Source of the DNA: an uncultured Lachnospiraceae bacterium
Lineage (GTDB): Bacteria > Bacillota > Clostridia > Lachnospirales > Lachnospiraceae
Reading direction: 5' to 3'
DNA length: 63,393 nt
NCBI GenBank assembly: GCA_910578085.1
Contig: CAJTPM010000013.1
Coordinates: 1-63,393 of the forward strand
The position numbers and the translations under genes were made by a program. Shown here one piece after another: positions 34,108-42,643 of the stretch. Position 1 is the first letter of the stretch, and the number at the start of each line of letters is the position of its first letter. The notes under the pieces were generated by a model. The model saw only the letters and a list, made by a program, of their open reading frames with translations, was not told where the DNA came from and did not search any database.

Positions 34108-35051
34108 CTAAATAAAGCTCGTCTCATCAGATATCTTTCCCGCTGCCTTATTGACAAGCACAAGCAGTATAATATTGATCGCCGTATTGAACAGCCCTAC
34201 CGCCGTGGAATAACTGTACTTGGCATTTTCGATACCCATCTGGTATACATAGACAGAGATCACATCGCTTGCCGCCTTGTTTAAGTCCGTCTGCAGCAGC
34301 CATACCTTTTCAAAAGCCACATTCATCAGACCGCCCATGCTCATAATCAGATTGAGTACCATGATGGAACGCAGTCCCGGTATATCGATGTGGAGGATCC
34401 TCTGGAATAAGGAAGCGCCGTCCACCTTTGCCGCCTCGTAGAGGGAAGTATCTATATTGGACAATGTGGCCATATAGATGATGATGCCCCAGCCTGCATC
34501 CTGCCAGATCCCCGATGCGATATAGATCGTACGGAAGGCGGAGGATTCCGTCAGGAAGTCAACGGAAGTTCCCGCGATCAGATTGATCAACCCCCCGATG
34601 GGCTTAAGAAAATGCGGATCATACCGCAGATGACCATGGTGGAAATAAAGTGCGGGGCGTACAGCACTGTCTGCGTCATCCTCTTAAATTTCTGAAACCT
34701 CATCTGATTCAGCATCAACGCCAGTATGATAGGAATAGGAAAACTCCACAACAAGCTGAATAAACTTAACAGGATCGTGTTCTTCATCATCCGCCAGAAG
34801 GTAGGCGCCGTGAAGAACCGCGTAAACCATTCAAATCCTACCCATTCACTCCCCATGAACCCCTTACTCGCCTTATAATCACGGAACGCGATCTGGATGC
34901 CGTACATGGGTATGTACTTATAGATGATCGTCAGCACCACCGGCACCAGCAGCATTGCGTAAAGCTGCCAGTTGTCCTTTATGCGCTTTTTTAAAAGTCT
35001 GCCCTTATCCGTTCCTGCAGGTTTCCCCACAGTTAAGGTATTTCCTTTCAT
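34108..35051 (-). pseudogene. LplB-type ABC permease split by a frameshift
   Basis: Two frames, 35051-34587 (154 codons) and 34590-34108 (160 codons), together give a normal ~310-residue LplB permease. The first ends IRIFLSPSGG at a TGA and the second goes on at once with LINLIAGTSVDF. The change lies at a run of six G (minus strand, 34596-34591) followed by TTGATC; one more G restores one frame. The EAA loop (YEAAKVDGASLFQRI) is in the second part. It may be a mutation, a sequencing error, slippage giving phase variation, or a restart at TTG 34590 overlapping the stop. First gene of the transporter operon, with GAAAGGAG before its ATG. Confidence 0.8.
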
Positions 35052-35134
35052 ATTTTCTCTCCTTTCCTGTTTCCCTTTTTGTGTCGGATATCATTTCTTC
35101 CCGTACACTGTACTGCTACTCATTTCATCTAATC

Positions 35135-35160
35135 CATGAAATTATCTCTTGAATTTCATG
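35135..35160. promoter_or_regulatory. Palindromic operator candidate between lacI-type gene and transporter
   Basis: CATGAAATT (35135-35143) and AATTTCATG (35152-35160) are perfect 9-bp arms with 8 bp between them. It covers the -35 of the regulator promoter and lies upstream of the divergent transporter operon, the usual place for a LacI-family operator controlling both. Confidence 0.6.
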
Positions 35161-35176
35161 AAATACATGATACAAT
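35149..35176 (+). promoter_or_regulatory. Promoter of the LacI-family regulator
   Basis: TTGAAT (35149-35154), a 16-nt spacer, TACAAT (35171-35176). The -35 is inside the palindrome at 35135-35160, which suggests autoregulation. Confidence 0.6.
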
Positions 35177-35262
35177 GGAATCACAGATATGACATCCGCC
35201 TATTCTCTGCCCTATCATAAAACAGAGAGCATGACTGCAAATACAGAAAGGACCTTTTTATT

Positions 35263-36300
35263 ATGATGAAGAAAGAAAATCAGGCGCCAACCATGAAAGA
35301 TGTAGCCAGGGAGGCCGGCGTAGCCCTCGGCACCGTGTCCAAAGTCGTCAACGATCTGCCGGTGGGCGAATCTTACAGAATCCGGGTGGAAGAGGCCATC
35401 AGAAAGCTGAATTATCAGGTTAACACCTACGCCCAGAGCCTGAAGGCGGACAAGACCTACACCGTTGCGCTGCTGCTTCCCAATACGCAGAATCCCTATT
35501 TCGCTTCCCTCGCCCATCATATCAATATGACGCTTTCCCGCCAGAAATACCGGATGCTTTTGTGCTGCACCGATTTCGATCCGGCCTCTGAGCAGGAGTA
35601 TATCAACATGGCACAGCGCGGCAAGGTAGACGGTATCATCGGCCTGACCTACAACCCAAACCTTGTCATAGAGGAAGGCACTCCCTTCGTGGCCATCGAC
35701 CGCTCCATGAGCCCCCGCTTCCCCTGTGTCGCCAGCGACAACTTTGCCGGCGGACAGCTGGCTGCCGAAAAGCTGGCCGACCTGGGCTGCAAAAACGTTG
35801 CCTTTCTGCGGATCGGTTCTTCCTTAAACAGCGAGACCAACAAACGCCGCTCCGGTTTTGAGAACGGCTGTCTCTCCAGAGGGTTATCCTGTGAAATGAA
35901 AATCTTAAACGACGGGGAACCGTTCTCTCTGTTTAAGGAATTTCTGAGGGAGCATATCAGGGGGGGAAAGTTCACTTTTGACGGCATCTTCTGCGTCACG
36001 GACAGACTCGCTTGGCTGATTATCAAAGCGCTTGGAAAACTGGGCATCCATGTGCCGGAGGATGTGCAGGTGATCGGTTTTGACGGCATCCGCTATTTCG
36101 GCGACGAAGATTATATCTGTTCCACCATCGTGCAGCCGGTGCAGGAGATTGCGGAAATGTGTGTGGAACTTCTGACCAGAGAAAGCCTCTCCACAAAGCC
36201 GCCCCTGGTCTGCCTTCCGGTCACCTACGCCTGCGGCGGGACAACCAGAGAGCATACCGCATCGCTGAAAGAAGATGCCGAAACAATGGAGATTCCATGA
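35263..36300 (+). CDS. LacI family transcriptional regulator
   Basis: 345 residues. HTH start TMKDVAREAGVALGTVSKVVND (residues ~10-31), hinge helix YQVNTYAQSLK, then a periplasmic-binding-like sugar-sensing core (VALLLPNTQNPYFASLAHHI to the C-terminus). It diverges from the permease/binding-protein/GH32 operon and is very likely its sugar-responsive repressor. GAAAGGACC precedes ATG 35263; ATG 35266 follows directly and could be used as well. The next gene begins 58 bp on, so it may be co-transcribed. Confidence 0.92.
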   Translation: MMKKENQAPTMKDVAREAGVALGTVSKVVNDLPVGESYRIRVEEAIRKLNYQVNTYAQSLKADKTYTVALLLPNTQNPYFASLAHHINMTLSRQKYRMLLCCTDFDPASEQEYINMAQRGKVDGIIGLTYNPNLVIEEGTPFVAIDRSMSPRFPCVASDNFAGGQLAAEKLADLGCKNVAFLRIGSSLNSETNKRRSGFENGCLSRGLSCEMKILNDGEPFSLFKEFLREHIRGGKFTFDGIFCVTDRLAWLIIKALGKLGIHVPEDVQVIGFDGIRYFGDEDYICSTIVQPVQEIAEMCVELLTRESLSTKPPLVCLPVTYACGGTTREHTASLKEDAETMEIP

Positions 36301-36358
36301 ATCTTTATGATTCCGACACAGCCACATACAATGAATATGCCGGAAGGGAGGAAATTCT

Positions 36359-37120
36359 ATGAAACTTTACGATCCATCACTGCTGCCTCAGGAAGAGACG
36401 GACAAACAGACAGATACCGATCCCCTGGACCTGAGTACCAGGCCATTACCCTACCGCCTGAAAAACTGGTGGTACTATCACAAATGGTATGTGATCTGCG
36501 GCATTTTACTGATTTTGATGCTCTGGAATATCGCAGGGAACATGCTGGGTTTCTGGACGAAAGAGCCGGATCTTCAGATCGCCTATATCGGAAAAATGTC
36601 TCTTCCCGATGATACCGTCTCCGCTCTGGAACAGGCCTTTGCCGAACTTACCGGAGATTTTAACGGTGACGGAGAAGCCATTGTGAAACTCAACCAGTAT
36701 ACCCTGGATCTCCGGTCTTCCGATCCGCAGACAGCCTCCACAAATTATACTTCCGAGGTACGTCTGATGGGCGATATCTCCGCCTGCCAGAGTTACTTTT
36801 TCCTGACAGACGATCCGGAGGCACTGCAGCAGAGTTTTCAGCTTTTCGCCGCTCCGGACGGCAGCGCCCCTGATGAAGCGGATGTTTCCACCGCGGATAA
36901 AGTGATTCTCTGGGCCGACAGCCGCACCCTCGCAGACATGCCGTTGGGCTCCTACACGATCCCCCTCGGTGAGAATAATATCACAGGGGACAGCCAGGAA
37001 TTTCTCTCCGGCTTAAGCCTCGGCAGAAGATACTTTGCTTCCGGCAAAACCGTTGACTCTCTCAGTCAGTGCGATGCCCTATGGAAAACAATTATCAATT
37101 CTGTTTCCGTGGAAGAGTGA
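36359..37120 (+). CDS. Single-helix membrane protein, unknown function
   Basis: 253 residues. A Pro- and Asp-rich start is followed by YRLKNWWYYHKWYVICGILLI, where a basic/aromatic belt leads into one membrane helix (about 40-60). The rest is a likely extracytoplasmic domain: 'LQIAYIGKMSLPDD' resembles a periplasmic-binding-like strand, and TGDFNGDGEA looks like a Ca-loop with D-x-N-x-D spacing. I do not recognise the family. GGGAGGAAATTCT stands before ATG 36359. It follows the LacI gene and ends at a strong terminator. Confidence 0.75.
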   Translation: MKLYDPSLLPQEETDKQTDTDPLDLSTRPLPYRLKNWWYYHKWYVICGILLILMLWNIAGNMLGFWTKEPDLQIAYIGKMSLPDDTVSALEQAFAELTGDFNGDGEAIVKLNQYTLDLRSSDPQTASTNYTSEVRLMGDISACQSYFFLTDDPEALQQSFQLFAAPDGSAPDEADVSTADKVILWADSRTLADMPLGSYTIPLGENNITGDSQEFLSGLSLGRRYFASGKTVDSLSQCDALWKTIINSVSVEE

Positions 37121-37167
37121 ACCTATCTGATTCAGACACGCTCTCACAAACCGCATTTCATCATTTG

Positions 37168-37197
37168 AAAAAAGCCGGTGAGTGCACCGGCTTTTTT
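37168..37197. terminator. Bidirectional intrinsic terminator
   Basis: GCCGGTG AGT GCACCGGC with six T after it on the plus strand and a matching A run before it, so it works both ways. It separates the plus-strand membrane protein gene from the convergent ldh gene. Confidence 0.9.
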
Positions 37198-37217
37198 CCT
37201 CTTTCAGTTCTTCTATT

Positions 37218-38189
37218 TTACAGGCCTTCCTGCTTCTGAATCTCCTTCAGCACCTGCGCCGAATTCCACAGCTGCTTCTGCTCTTCCTCGTCAAGCGACA
37301 CTGGCACCACATGCTCCACGCCATTTTCACCGACAATGGCGGGCATGGAAAGCACCACATCCGTCAGACCATACTCCCCATGCATCATACTGGAGATCGG
37401 CAGCACGGACTTCTCATCCCTGACAATCGCCTCACAGATCCTCTTTACTGCCATGGCAATACCGTAATAGGTGGCCTGCTTGCGCTCAATAATTTCGTAA
37501 GCGCTGTTTTTCACTCTGTCTGCAATTTCCCTTGTGGCCTCTCTCAGCATATTGCTGTCAATATCGCTTCGTATCCTGCAAAAATCTTTTAACGGCACAC
37601 CGGAAACGTTAGCGCTGCTCCAGGCCGCGATCTCGCTGTCGCCGTGCTCGCCCACGATGAATGCATGTACCCCTCTGCTGTCCACCTCCAGCAATTCTCC
37701 CACCTCATATTTCAGTCTGGCGGTATCAAGCACCGTCCCGGAACCGATCACCCGGTTCTCGGGAAGACCGCTGATCTTTAAGGCCGCATAAGTCAGGATA
37801 TCCACCGGATTTGCCACCATCAGGATAATGCCTGTCTTATTGTACTTTGTCACTTCCGGCATGATGTTTTTCAGAATGCCGATATTTTTATGCACCAGGT
37901 CCAGCCTTGTCTCTCCCGGCTTCTGGTTTGCCCCGGCCGTGATGATCACGATCCCGGCATCCGCAATGTCCTCATAAACCCCGGCCCATATCTTCATCGG
38001 ACGTGCAAAGGAAATGCCATGGCCGATATCTAACGCCTCGCCCTCCGCCTTTTTCATATCCACATCGATCAGAACCATGTCGGAAAACAAACCGCTCTGC
38101 ATCAACGCAAAGGCGATTGTTGATCCCACAAATCCGCAGCCGATGACTGCCACTTTCCTACTGTCCACATAATGTACTTTGTTTTTCAT
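37218..38189 (-). CDS. ldh: L-lactate dehydrogenase
   Basis: 323 residues. VAVIGCGFVGSTIAFAL is the NAD-binding loop, followed by GETRLDLVHKN (substrate loop with Arg), MVANPVDILT, and IVGEHGDSE with the catalytic His. The GETR segment fits lactate rather than malate dehydrogenase. It reduces pyruvate to L-lactate with NADH during fermentation. AAAGGAAATATT precedes ATG 38189. It is a single-gene unit with the shared terminator at 37168; a -10-like TATAAT lies at 38253-38248. No clear Rex site was found. Confidence 0.94.
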   Translation of the reverse strand: MKNKVHYVDSRKVAVIGCGFVGSTIAFALMQSGLFSDMVLIDVDMKKAEGEALDIGHGISFARPMKIWAGVYEDIADAGIVIITAGANQKPGETRLDLVHKNIGILKNIMPEVTKYNKTGIILMVANPVDILTYAALKISGLPENRVIGSGTVLDTARLKYEVGELLEVDSRGVHAFIVGEHGDSEIAAWSSANVSGVPLKDFCRIRSDIDSNMLREATREIADRVKNSAYEIIERKQATYYGIAMAVKRICEAIVRDEKSVLPISSMMHGEYGLTDVVLSMPAIVGENGVEHVVPVSLDEEEQKQLWNSAQVLKEIQKQEGL

Positions 38190-38450
38190 AATATTTCCTT
38201 TCTGTCTGCTTCTTTTACTCTTATTTTAATATGTGTGTTCTCAGATTATTATATCAATTACAGAAAATTCCGTTTTTTCATAAAACGGCCACACGGCGGC
38301 TTGTACATAATGAGCGTTATTATCAGTATGTCCTCTTTTTTCAAAATAATACTTTTCCCTCTTTCCCGCTTTCTCTTATTCCATGCGCCTTATTTTGATC
38401 TGCCCGTTCTTTCCTCAGTCAACGTAAAGACCTCAGCCTCCCAACTATGA

Positions 38451-38756
38451 TCATAAAAACAACTCCGCAACATACACCATAGCACATGCCCCTATCGCCA
38501 CCCGGAACAGATTTCCGTCTACATAGGCTATCCCAAGCGCCGCGATAAATCCTGCCCAGGCTGAATATGGAGATCCCGTCGCATGCAAAATGGCCGGAAA
38601 TGTCATGACTGCCAGCGTCACATAGGGCACGTAATACAGAAAAGAGCGAAGGAAGGGACTTTTTATGTCCTTTCGGATCAATGTCATTGGCAGTGCCCGG
38701 ATCGCATACAGCGTGAGTGCCGCCACAATCAGATAAAAATAAACATTCTGTGTCAA
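38451..38756 (-). CDS. azlD: Branched-chain amino acid exporter subunit AzlD, TTG start
   Basis: 101 residues with three to four membrane helices; ALTLYAIRALPMTLIRKDI is the AzlD family start with the conserved R-x-LP. The frame is open upstream, but TTG 38756 has GGAGGG seven bases before it and overlaps the azlC stop as TTGA, so translation is coupled. With AzlC it exports branched-chain amino acids or analogues. Last gene of the pair. Confidence 0.9.
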   Translation of the reverse strand: MTQNVYFYLIVAALTLYAIRALPMTLIRKDIKSPFLRSFLYYVPYVTLAVMTFPAILHATGSPYSAWAGFIAALGIAYVDGNLFRVAIGACAMVYVAELFL

Positions 38757-39502
38757 TTGTCCGCCCTCCCTTCCTGTTCCGTGTCGTTTTCCCGCACCGG
38801 AAATTTCCATGCCGCAAAACCCGCGATCACAACAGTAAGTATAATGATCTTAAAGCCTTCTGAAATCTCCCTTATCCCGGGTATAAGAGAAAACAGAAAA
38901 CTTGCCAGCATGGAAAAAATCACGATTCCACATATGATCCTGCTTTTTTTTGCCGGCGGAATGATAATGGCGATAAACATCCCGTAAAGTGCTACGCCAA
39001 ACGCCCTTCCGAGCCTTTCCGGCAATGCTGCGCCAAGTAACGCTCCCAGAAAAGTACCAACTGTCCATCCCGGCCCTGCCACTGTGGCCGCGCCATAATT
39101 GTAAAAAGGATTCAGTTTTCCCTCCACCGCCGAAGCGATCCCGAAAATCTCATCCGTGATATAGTAAGAAACCACCATCCGATGTCCCGTTTTCATACTG
39201 CTTCCAGCCTTCTGTGACAGCGCGCAGGACATCAGCAGATACCGCAGATTAACGATCAGCGTAGTCATCACCATCTCCAGATAACCTGTACCGGAAGCAA
39301 TCACTGTCATCGCCGCATACTGACCTGCCGAAGCGTGCAGCAACATGGAAGAAACCGCCGCCTGTACTGGTGTCATACCGATATTTTTTGCTGTGATCCC
39401 AAGAGTAAAAGCAACGGCAAAATAACCCATGGCAATGGGAATTCCATCCCGTAGCCCCTTTTTATACCAATATCCGTTTCCCTTTTGTATTTCCTTATGC
39501 AA
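38753..39502 (-). CDS. azlC: Branched-chain amino acid exporter subunit AzlC
   Basis: 249 residues with seven to eight membrane helices. GIPIAMGYFAVAFTLGITA and LLHASAGQYAAMTVI are AzlC family motifs, and the 'YYITDEIFG' segment is also conserved. It works with AzlD. It follows the MATE gene directly (one base between stop and start), so the three form one operon. No regulator of the AzlB type is nearby. Confidence 0.93.
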   Translation of the reverse strand: MHKEIQKGNGYWYKKGLRDGIPIAMGYFAVAFTLGITAKNIGMTPVQAAVSSMLLHASAGQYAAMTVIASGTGYLEMVMTTLIVNLRYLLMSCALSQKAGSSMKTGHRMVVSYYITDEIFGIASAVEGKLNPFYNYGAATVAGPGWTVGTFLGALLGAALPERLGRAFGVALYGMFIAIIIPPAKKSRIICGIVIFSMLASFLFSLIPGIREISEGFKIIILTVVIAGFAAWKFPVRENDTEQEGRADN

Positions 39503-39503
39503 T

Positions 39504-40859
39504 TCAGGATTCCTCTTCCCTGTTCCTGTGTATTCCCATCCATTTCCCGGTACGGTATTCCAGAAGGGAAATCACATAGTTTGCTGCCCATCCGATGGGC
39601 ACCACGATCCAGACTACCTCTACGCCAAATTTCGGTGCAAAGATCATGGATGCAAACACTCTGATTCCCAAATTTACCATATTCGCCACGGTAAACATCG
39701 CCATATCTCCCGCACCGCGAAGCAGTCCGTCAGTGATCATTTTCATACCAATCAGCACAAAAAACCACCCAATAAACTGCAGGTATCCCGCCCCTGTGTG
39801 ATAAGCAGCCGCAGAGGCCTCCTCCCCCAGAAACAGCAAGATCAACGGTCTGTAAATAAGCTCCAGGATCAAGCAAAGCAGTACTGCAAAAGCTGCCACG
39901 ATTCCGTATCCCGTGTGATAGCCCCGTTTCACTCTGTCAAGCCTTCCCGCACCGATATTCTGTGCAGCATAGGCGCTCATCACATTCCCCATCGCCGCCA
40001 TCGGCACAATGCAGATACTCTCCACCCGCATCCCCGCTGAAAACCCCGCTAACACTTGAGCGCCGAAACTGTTTACCACTGACTGCACCAACATCATCCC
40101 GATGGAGATCGTAGACTGCTGCAGGATAGAAGGCAGTGCTACTCTCGCCATCGAAAAAAACTCCTCTTTATCAAACAGGGCAAGCTTTCCTTCCACCTCA
40201 TAGCCTTTCATCTCTCTCAAAAGGATCAGGAAGGAAAACACCGCCGATATTCCCTGGGCAATCAGCGTTGCCCAGGCCACACCGGCCACCCCCATCGCCA
40301 GCTGTTTCACAAAAAATATATCCAGCACGATATTAAATAAGGACGAAAATATCAACAGATACAGTGGAATTTCAGACCGTCCCAACGCATTAAACATGGC
40401 TGATAAAATATTATACATAAAAAGAAACGGCAGGCCAAGAAAATAAATTTTCAGATAGACCGTGGCATCCCCCAGCACATCGGCGGGCGTACGAAGTGCT
40501 ATCATGATCTGCTTTCCAAACAGCAGGCCACCGCCACCCAACACCAGGCTGAGCACCAGAAAGACTGTCAATGCCGTACGGATAGACAGCTTCATCTTTT
40601 CATAACCCCGGGCGCCAAAATAACGGCTTGTGATCACAGACGCTCCCACACCACCACCAATGGCGACAGAAATAAATACTGTGGTTAATGCATAAGATGC
40701 CCCTACTGCCGCCAGTGCATTCTCGCTGACAAATCTGCCCACCACGATAGAATCCACCATCGTATAGAACTGCTGAAATAAATTGCCAATGATCATTGGC
40801 AGTGCAAACAGAAGCAGTGCTTTCCAGGGCTTTTCCGTGATAAGATATTCTTTTTTCAT
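39504..40859 (-). CDS. MATE family efflux transporter
   Basis: 451 residues, about twelve helices. It opens ALLLFALPMIIGNLFQQFYTMVDSIVVGRFV, the family signature, and repeats the pattern after residue ~235. It belongs to the same broad NorM/DinF-like group as the one at 5.8 kb but is clearly a different gene. AAGGGGTG precedes ATG 40859. It is followed by azlC and azlD in an operon, so an amino-acid-like or cationic export substrate is possible. Not known. Confidence 0.9.
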   Translation of the reverse strand: MKKEYLITEKPWKALLLFALPMIIGNLFQQFYTMVDSIVVGRFVSENALAAVGASYALTTVFISVAIGGGVGASVITSRYFGARGYEKMKLSIRTALTVFLVLSLVLGGGGLLFGKQIMIALRTPADVLGDATVYLKIYFLGLPFLFMYNILSAMFNALGRSEIPLYLLIFSSLFNIVLDIFFVKQLAMGVAGVAWATLIAQGISAVFSFLILLREMKGYEVEGKLALFDKEEFFSMARVALPSILQQSTISIGMMLVQSVVNSFGAQVLAGFSAGMRVESICIVPMAAMGNVMSAYAAQNIGAGRLDRVKRGYHTGYGIVAAFAVLLCLILELIYRPLILLFLGEEASAAAYHTGAGYLQFIGWFFVLIGMKMITDGLLRGAGDMAMFTVANMVNLGIRVFASMIFAPKFGVEVVWIVVPIGWAANYVISLLEYRTGKWMGIHRNREEES

Positions 40860-41419
40860 AATACATTCACCCCTTATTGTGCCTCACATTTCGGATCACA
40901 TTTTCAACATATATCTGTTCCAAAGCCATATCCATTATTTTAAACGTAATAGAAAGAAAAGGCAATGGGTGAAAATATATAAAAAAATTTAATTTTAATG
41001 TTACAATATCTGTTTTTGGAGGGATAAATATATAAAAGAAAAAACAGATAAGTCTGAATATCCAGCATAGCTTTTTTCTGTCTATCGCATTTATTGATAC
41101 CGCAAACTCTATCGGAACAATCAGTGCACTCTTTTCCTCTGTTCTGCAGAGCTGTTTCAATCACTCAGATTCATTTCAGACAAGATTCCCGGCGTAATTA
41201 TTTATCTTATGCCGGGAATTCTATTGTTTATAAAATAAGTGGGAAAATAATACTTTCAATATTGATGTGGTCAATAAGGAACTGCTCCGGCATGATATCC
41301 GGACACTCACAGATATGACAGTTTTATTATTGCCTATTGACAAACGGTTTCCTGAGATATGAAACCGAACTGGTACATTACTTTGAAGATTACTATTTTG
41401 ATGGGAAAGAAGATGTGTT
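40860..41419. other. AT-rich gap between MATE gene and cap cluster
   Basis: 560 bp with no clear intact gene. A hairpin at 41185-41219 (ATTCCCGGCGTAA/TTATGCCGGGAAT) may end the polysaccharide transcript. At about 41246-41443 two plus-strand frames give peptide-like text, NIDVVNKELLRHDIRTLTDM and then, one frame over, YETELVHYFEDYYFDG, which looks like a decayed gene. I do not recognise it. Confidence 0.4.
41185..41219. terminator. Hairpin past the end of the polysaccharide operon
   Basis: 13-bp arms with one G-T pair and a 9-nt A/T loop. No T run on either strand. It lies 200 bp after the capG stop and could be the operon's end or belong to the decayed sequence. Confidence 0.4.
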
Positions 41420-42643
41420 TCAACAGAAACCCTGAAATGTTTTCCGCCAGACCATCCTGTCAACTATTCCCGTATAAGACTGGATGATCTTCACTACCTT
41501 TGTACTCACATTTGTATCCGAATAATCTGGTACCTGTATCCCATATTCTCCGTTCCTGTTCAGCTTTACCGCCAACTCCACTGACTGCAGCAGTCCTTCC
41601 GCATCAATCCCCGAAAGGACAAAACATCCTTTATCTAACGCCTCCGGTCTCTCTGTGCTAGTCCTGATGCATACCGCCGGAAACGACTTCCCCATGGACG
41701 CAAAAAAGCTGCTCTCCTCCGGCAGTGTCCCACTGTCTGATACTACACAGAATGCATTCATCTGCAGGCAGTTATAATCATGGAATCCCAGCGGTTCATG
41801 AGCTATCACCCGTGGATGCAGCCGGAATCTCCCCTCCTCTTCCATTTGCGCAAGCCTCTTTCTGCTTCTTGGATGACAGGAATATAGCACAGGCATACAG
41901 TATTTATCCGCCATAGTATTTATTCCGTCGAACAGCGACAGAAAGTTGTTCTCCTCATCAATATTTTCCTCTCTGTGTGCCGATAGCAGGATATACTTCC
42001 CCGATCTGATTTCCTGTCCGGTCTCCTCTGAAATCCTGTCATGCACATCAGAAGACAGAATTGCCTGCAGATTATTATGCAACACCTCCGCCATTGGACT
42101 CCCCGTCACATAAGTCCTCTCTCTGGGCACTCCACACTCAGCCAGATAACGTCTCGCATGTTCCGAATAGGCCAGGTTCACATCCGATATGATATCCACG
42201 ATCCGCCTGTTTGTCTCCTCCGGCAGGCACTCATCCTTACACCGGTTTCCTGCCTCCATGTGAAAGATCGGAATATGCAGGCGCTTTGCTCCAATCACAG
42301 ACAGACAGGAATTGGTATCTCCCAGCACCAGCACTGCATCAGGTCTGATCTTTGCCATCAGTTTATAGGACTTATCTATTATGTTCCCCATCGTGCTCCC
42401 CAGGTCATCCCCTACAGCTTCCAAATACACTTCCGGATCTGCAAGACCCAGATCCCTGAAAAATATACCATTCAGATTATAATCATAATTCTGCCCTGTA
42501 TGGGCAAGGATCGTGTCAAAATAAATTCTGCACTTATGTATTACTGCTGAAAGTCTGATAATCTCCGGTCTCGTTCCCACGATAATCAGGAGTTTTATTT
42601 TTCCATTGTTTTTCCACTGCGGATAAATTGTTTCTTTCATCAT
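41420..42643 (-). CDS. capG: UDP-HexNAc 2-epimerase, CapG/FnlC type
   Basis: 407 residues of the non-hydrolysing UDP-GlcNAc 2-epimerase fold. LLIIVGTRPEIIRLSAVIHK starts the N-lobe; HMEAGNRCKDECLPEETNRR, SAHREENIDEENN and VSDSGTLPEESSFF are substrate and catalytic signatures. It lies directly behind capE and capF, so the reaction is the last step to UDP-N-acetyl-L-fucosamine (2-epimerisation of the talosamine form). GAAAGGG precedes the ATG, which overlaps the capF stop. Last gene of the polysaccharide operon. Confidence 0.92.
   Translation of the reverse strand: MMKETIYPQWKNNGKIKLLIIVGTRPEIIRLSAVIHKCRIYFDTILAHTGQNYDYNLNGIFFRDLGLADPEVYLEAVGDDLGSTMGNIIDKSYKLMAKIRPDAVLVLGDTNSCLSVIGAKRLHIPIFHMEAGNRCKDECLPEETNRRIVDIISDVNLAYSEHARRYLAECGVPRERTYVTGSPMAEVLHNNLQAILSSDVHDRISEETGQEIRSGKYILLSAHREENIDEENNFLSLFDGINTMADKYCMPVLYSCHPRSRKRLAQMEEEGRFRLHPRVIAHEPLGFHDYNCLQMNAFCVVSDSGTLPEESSFFASMGKSFPAVCIRTSTERPEALDKGCFVLSGIDAEGLLQSVELAVKLNRNGEYGIQVPDYSDTNVSTKVVKIIQSYTGIVDRMVWRKTFQGFC

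Noticed and set aside
38190..38450. Possible Rex site and other control before ldh
   Set aside because: The region has a TATAAT and a small hairpin, but no full TTGTGAA-type palindrome could be found.
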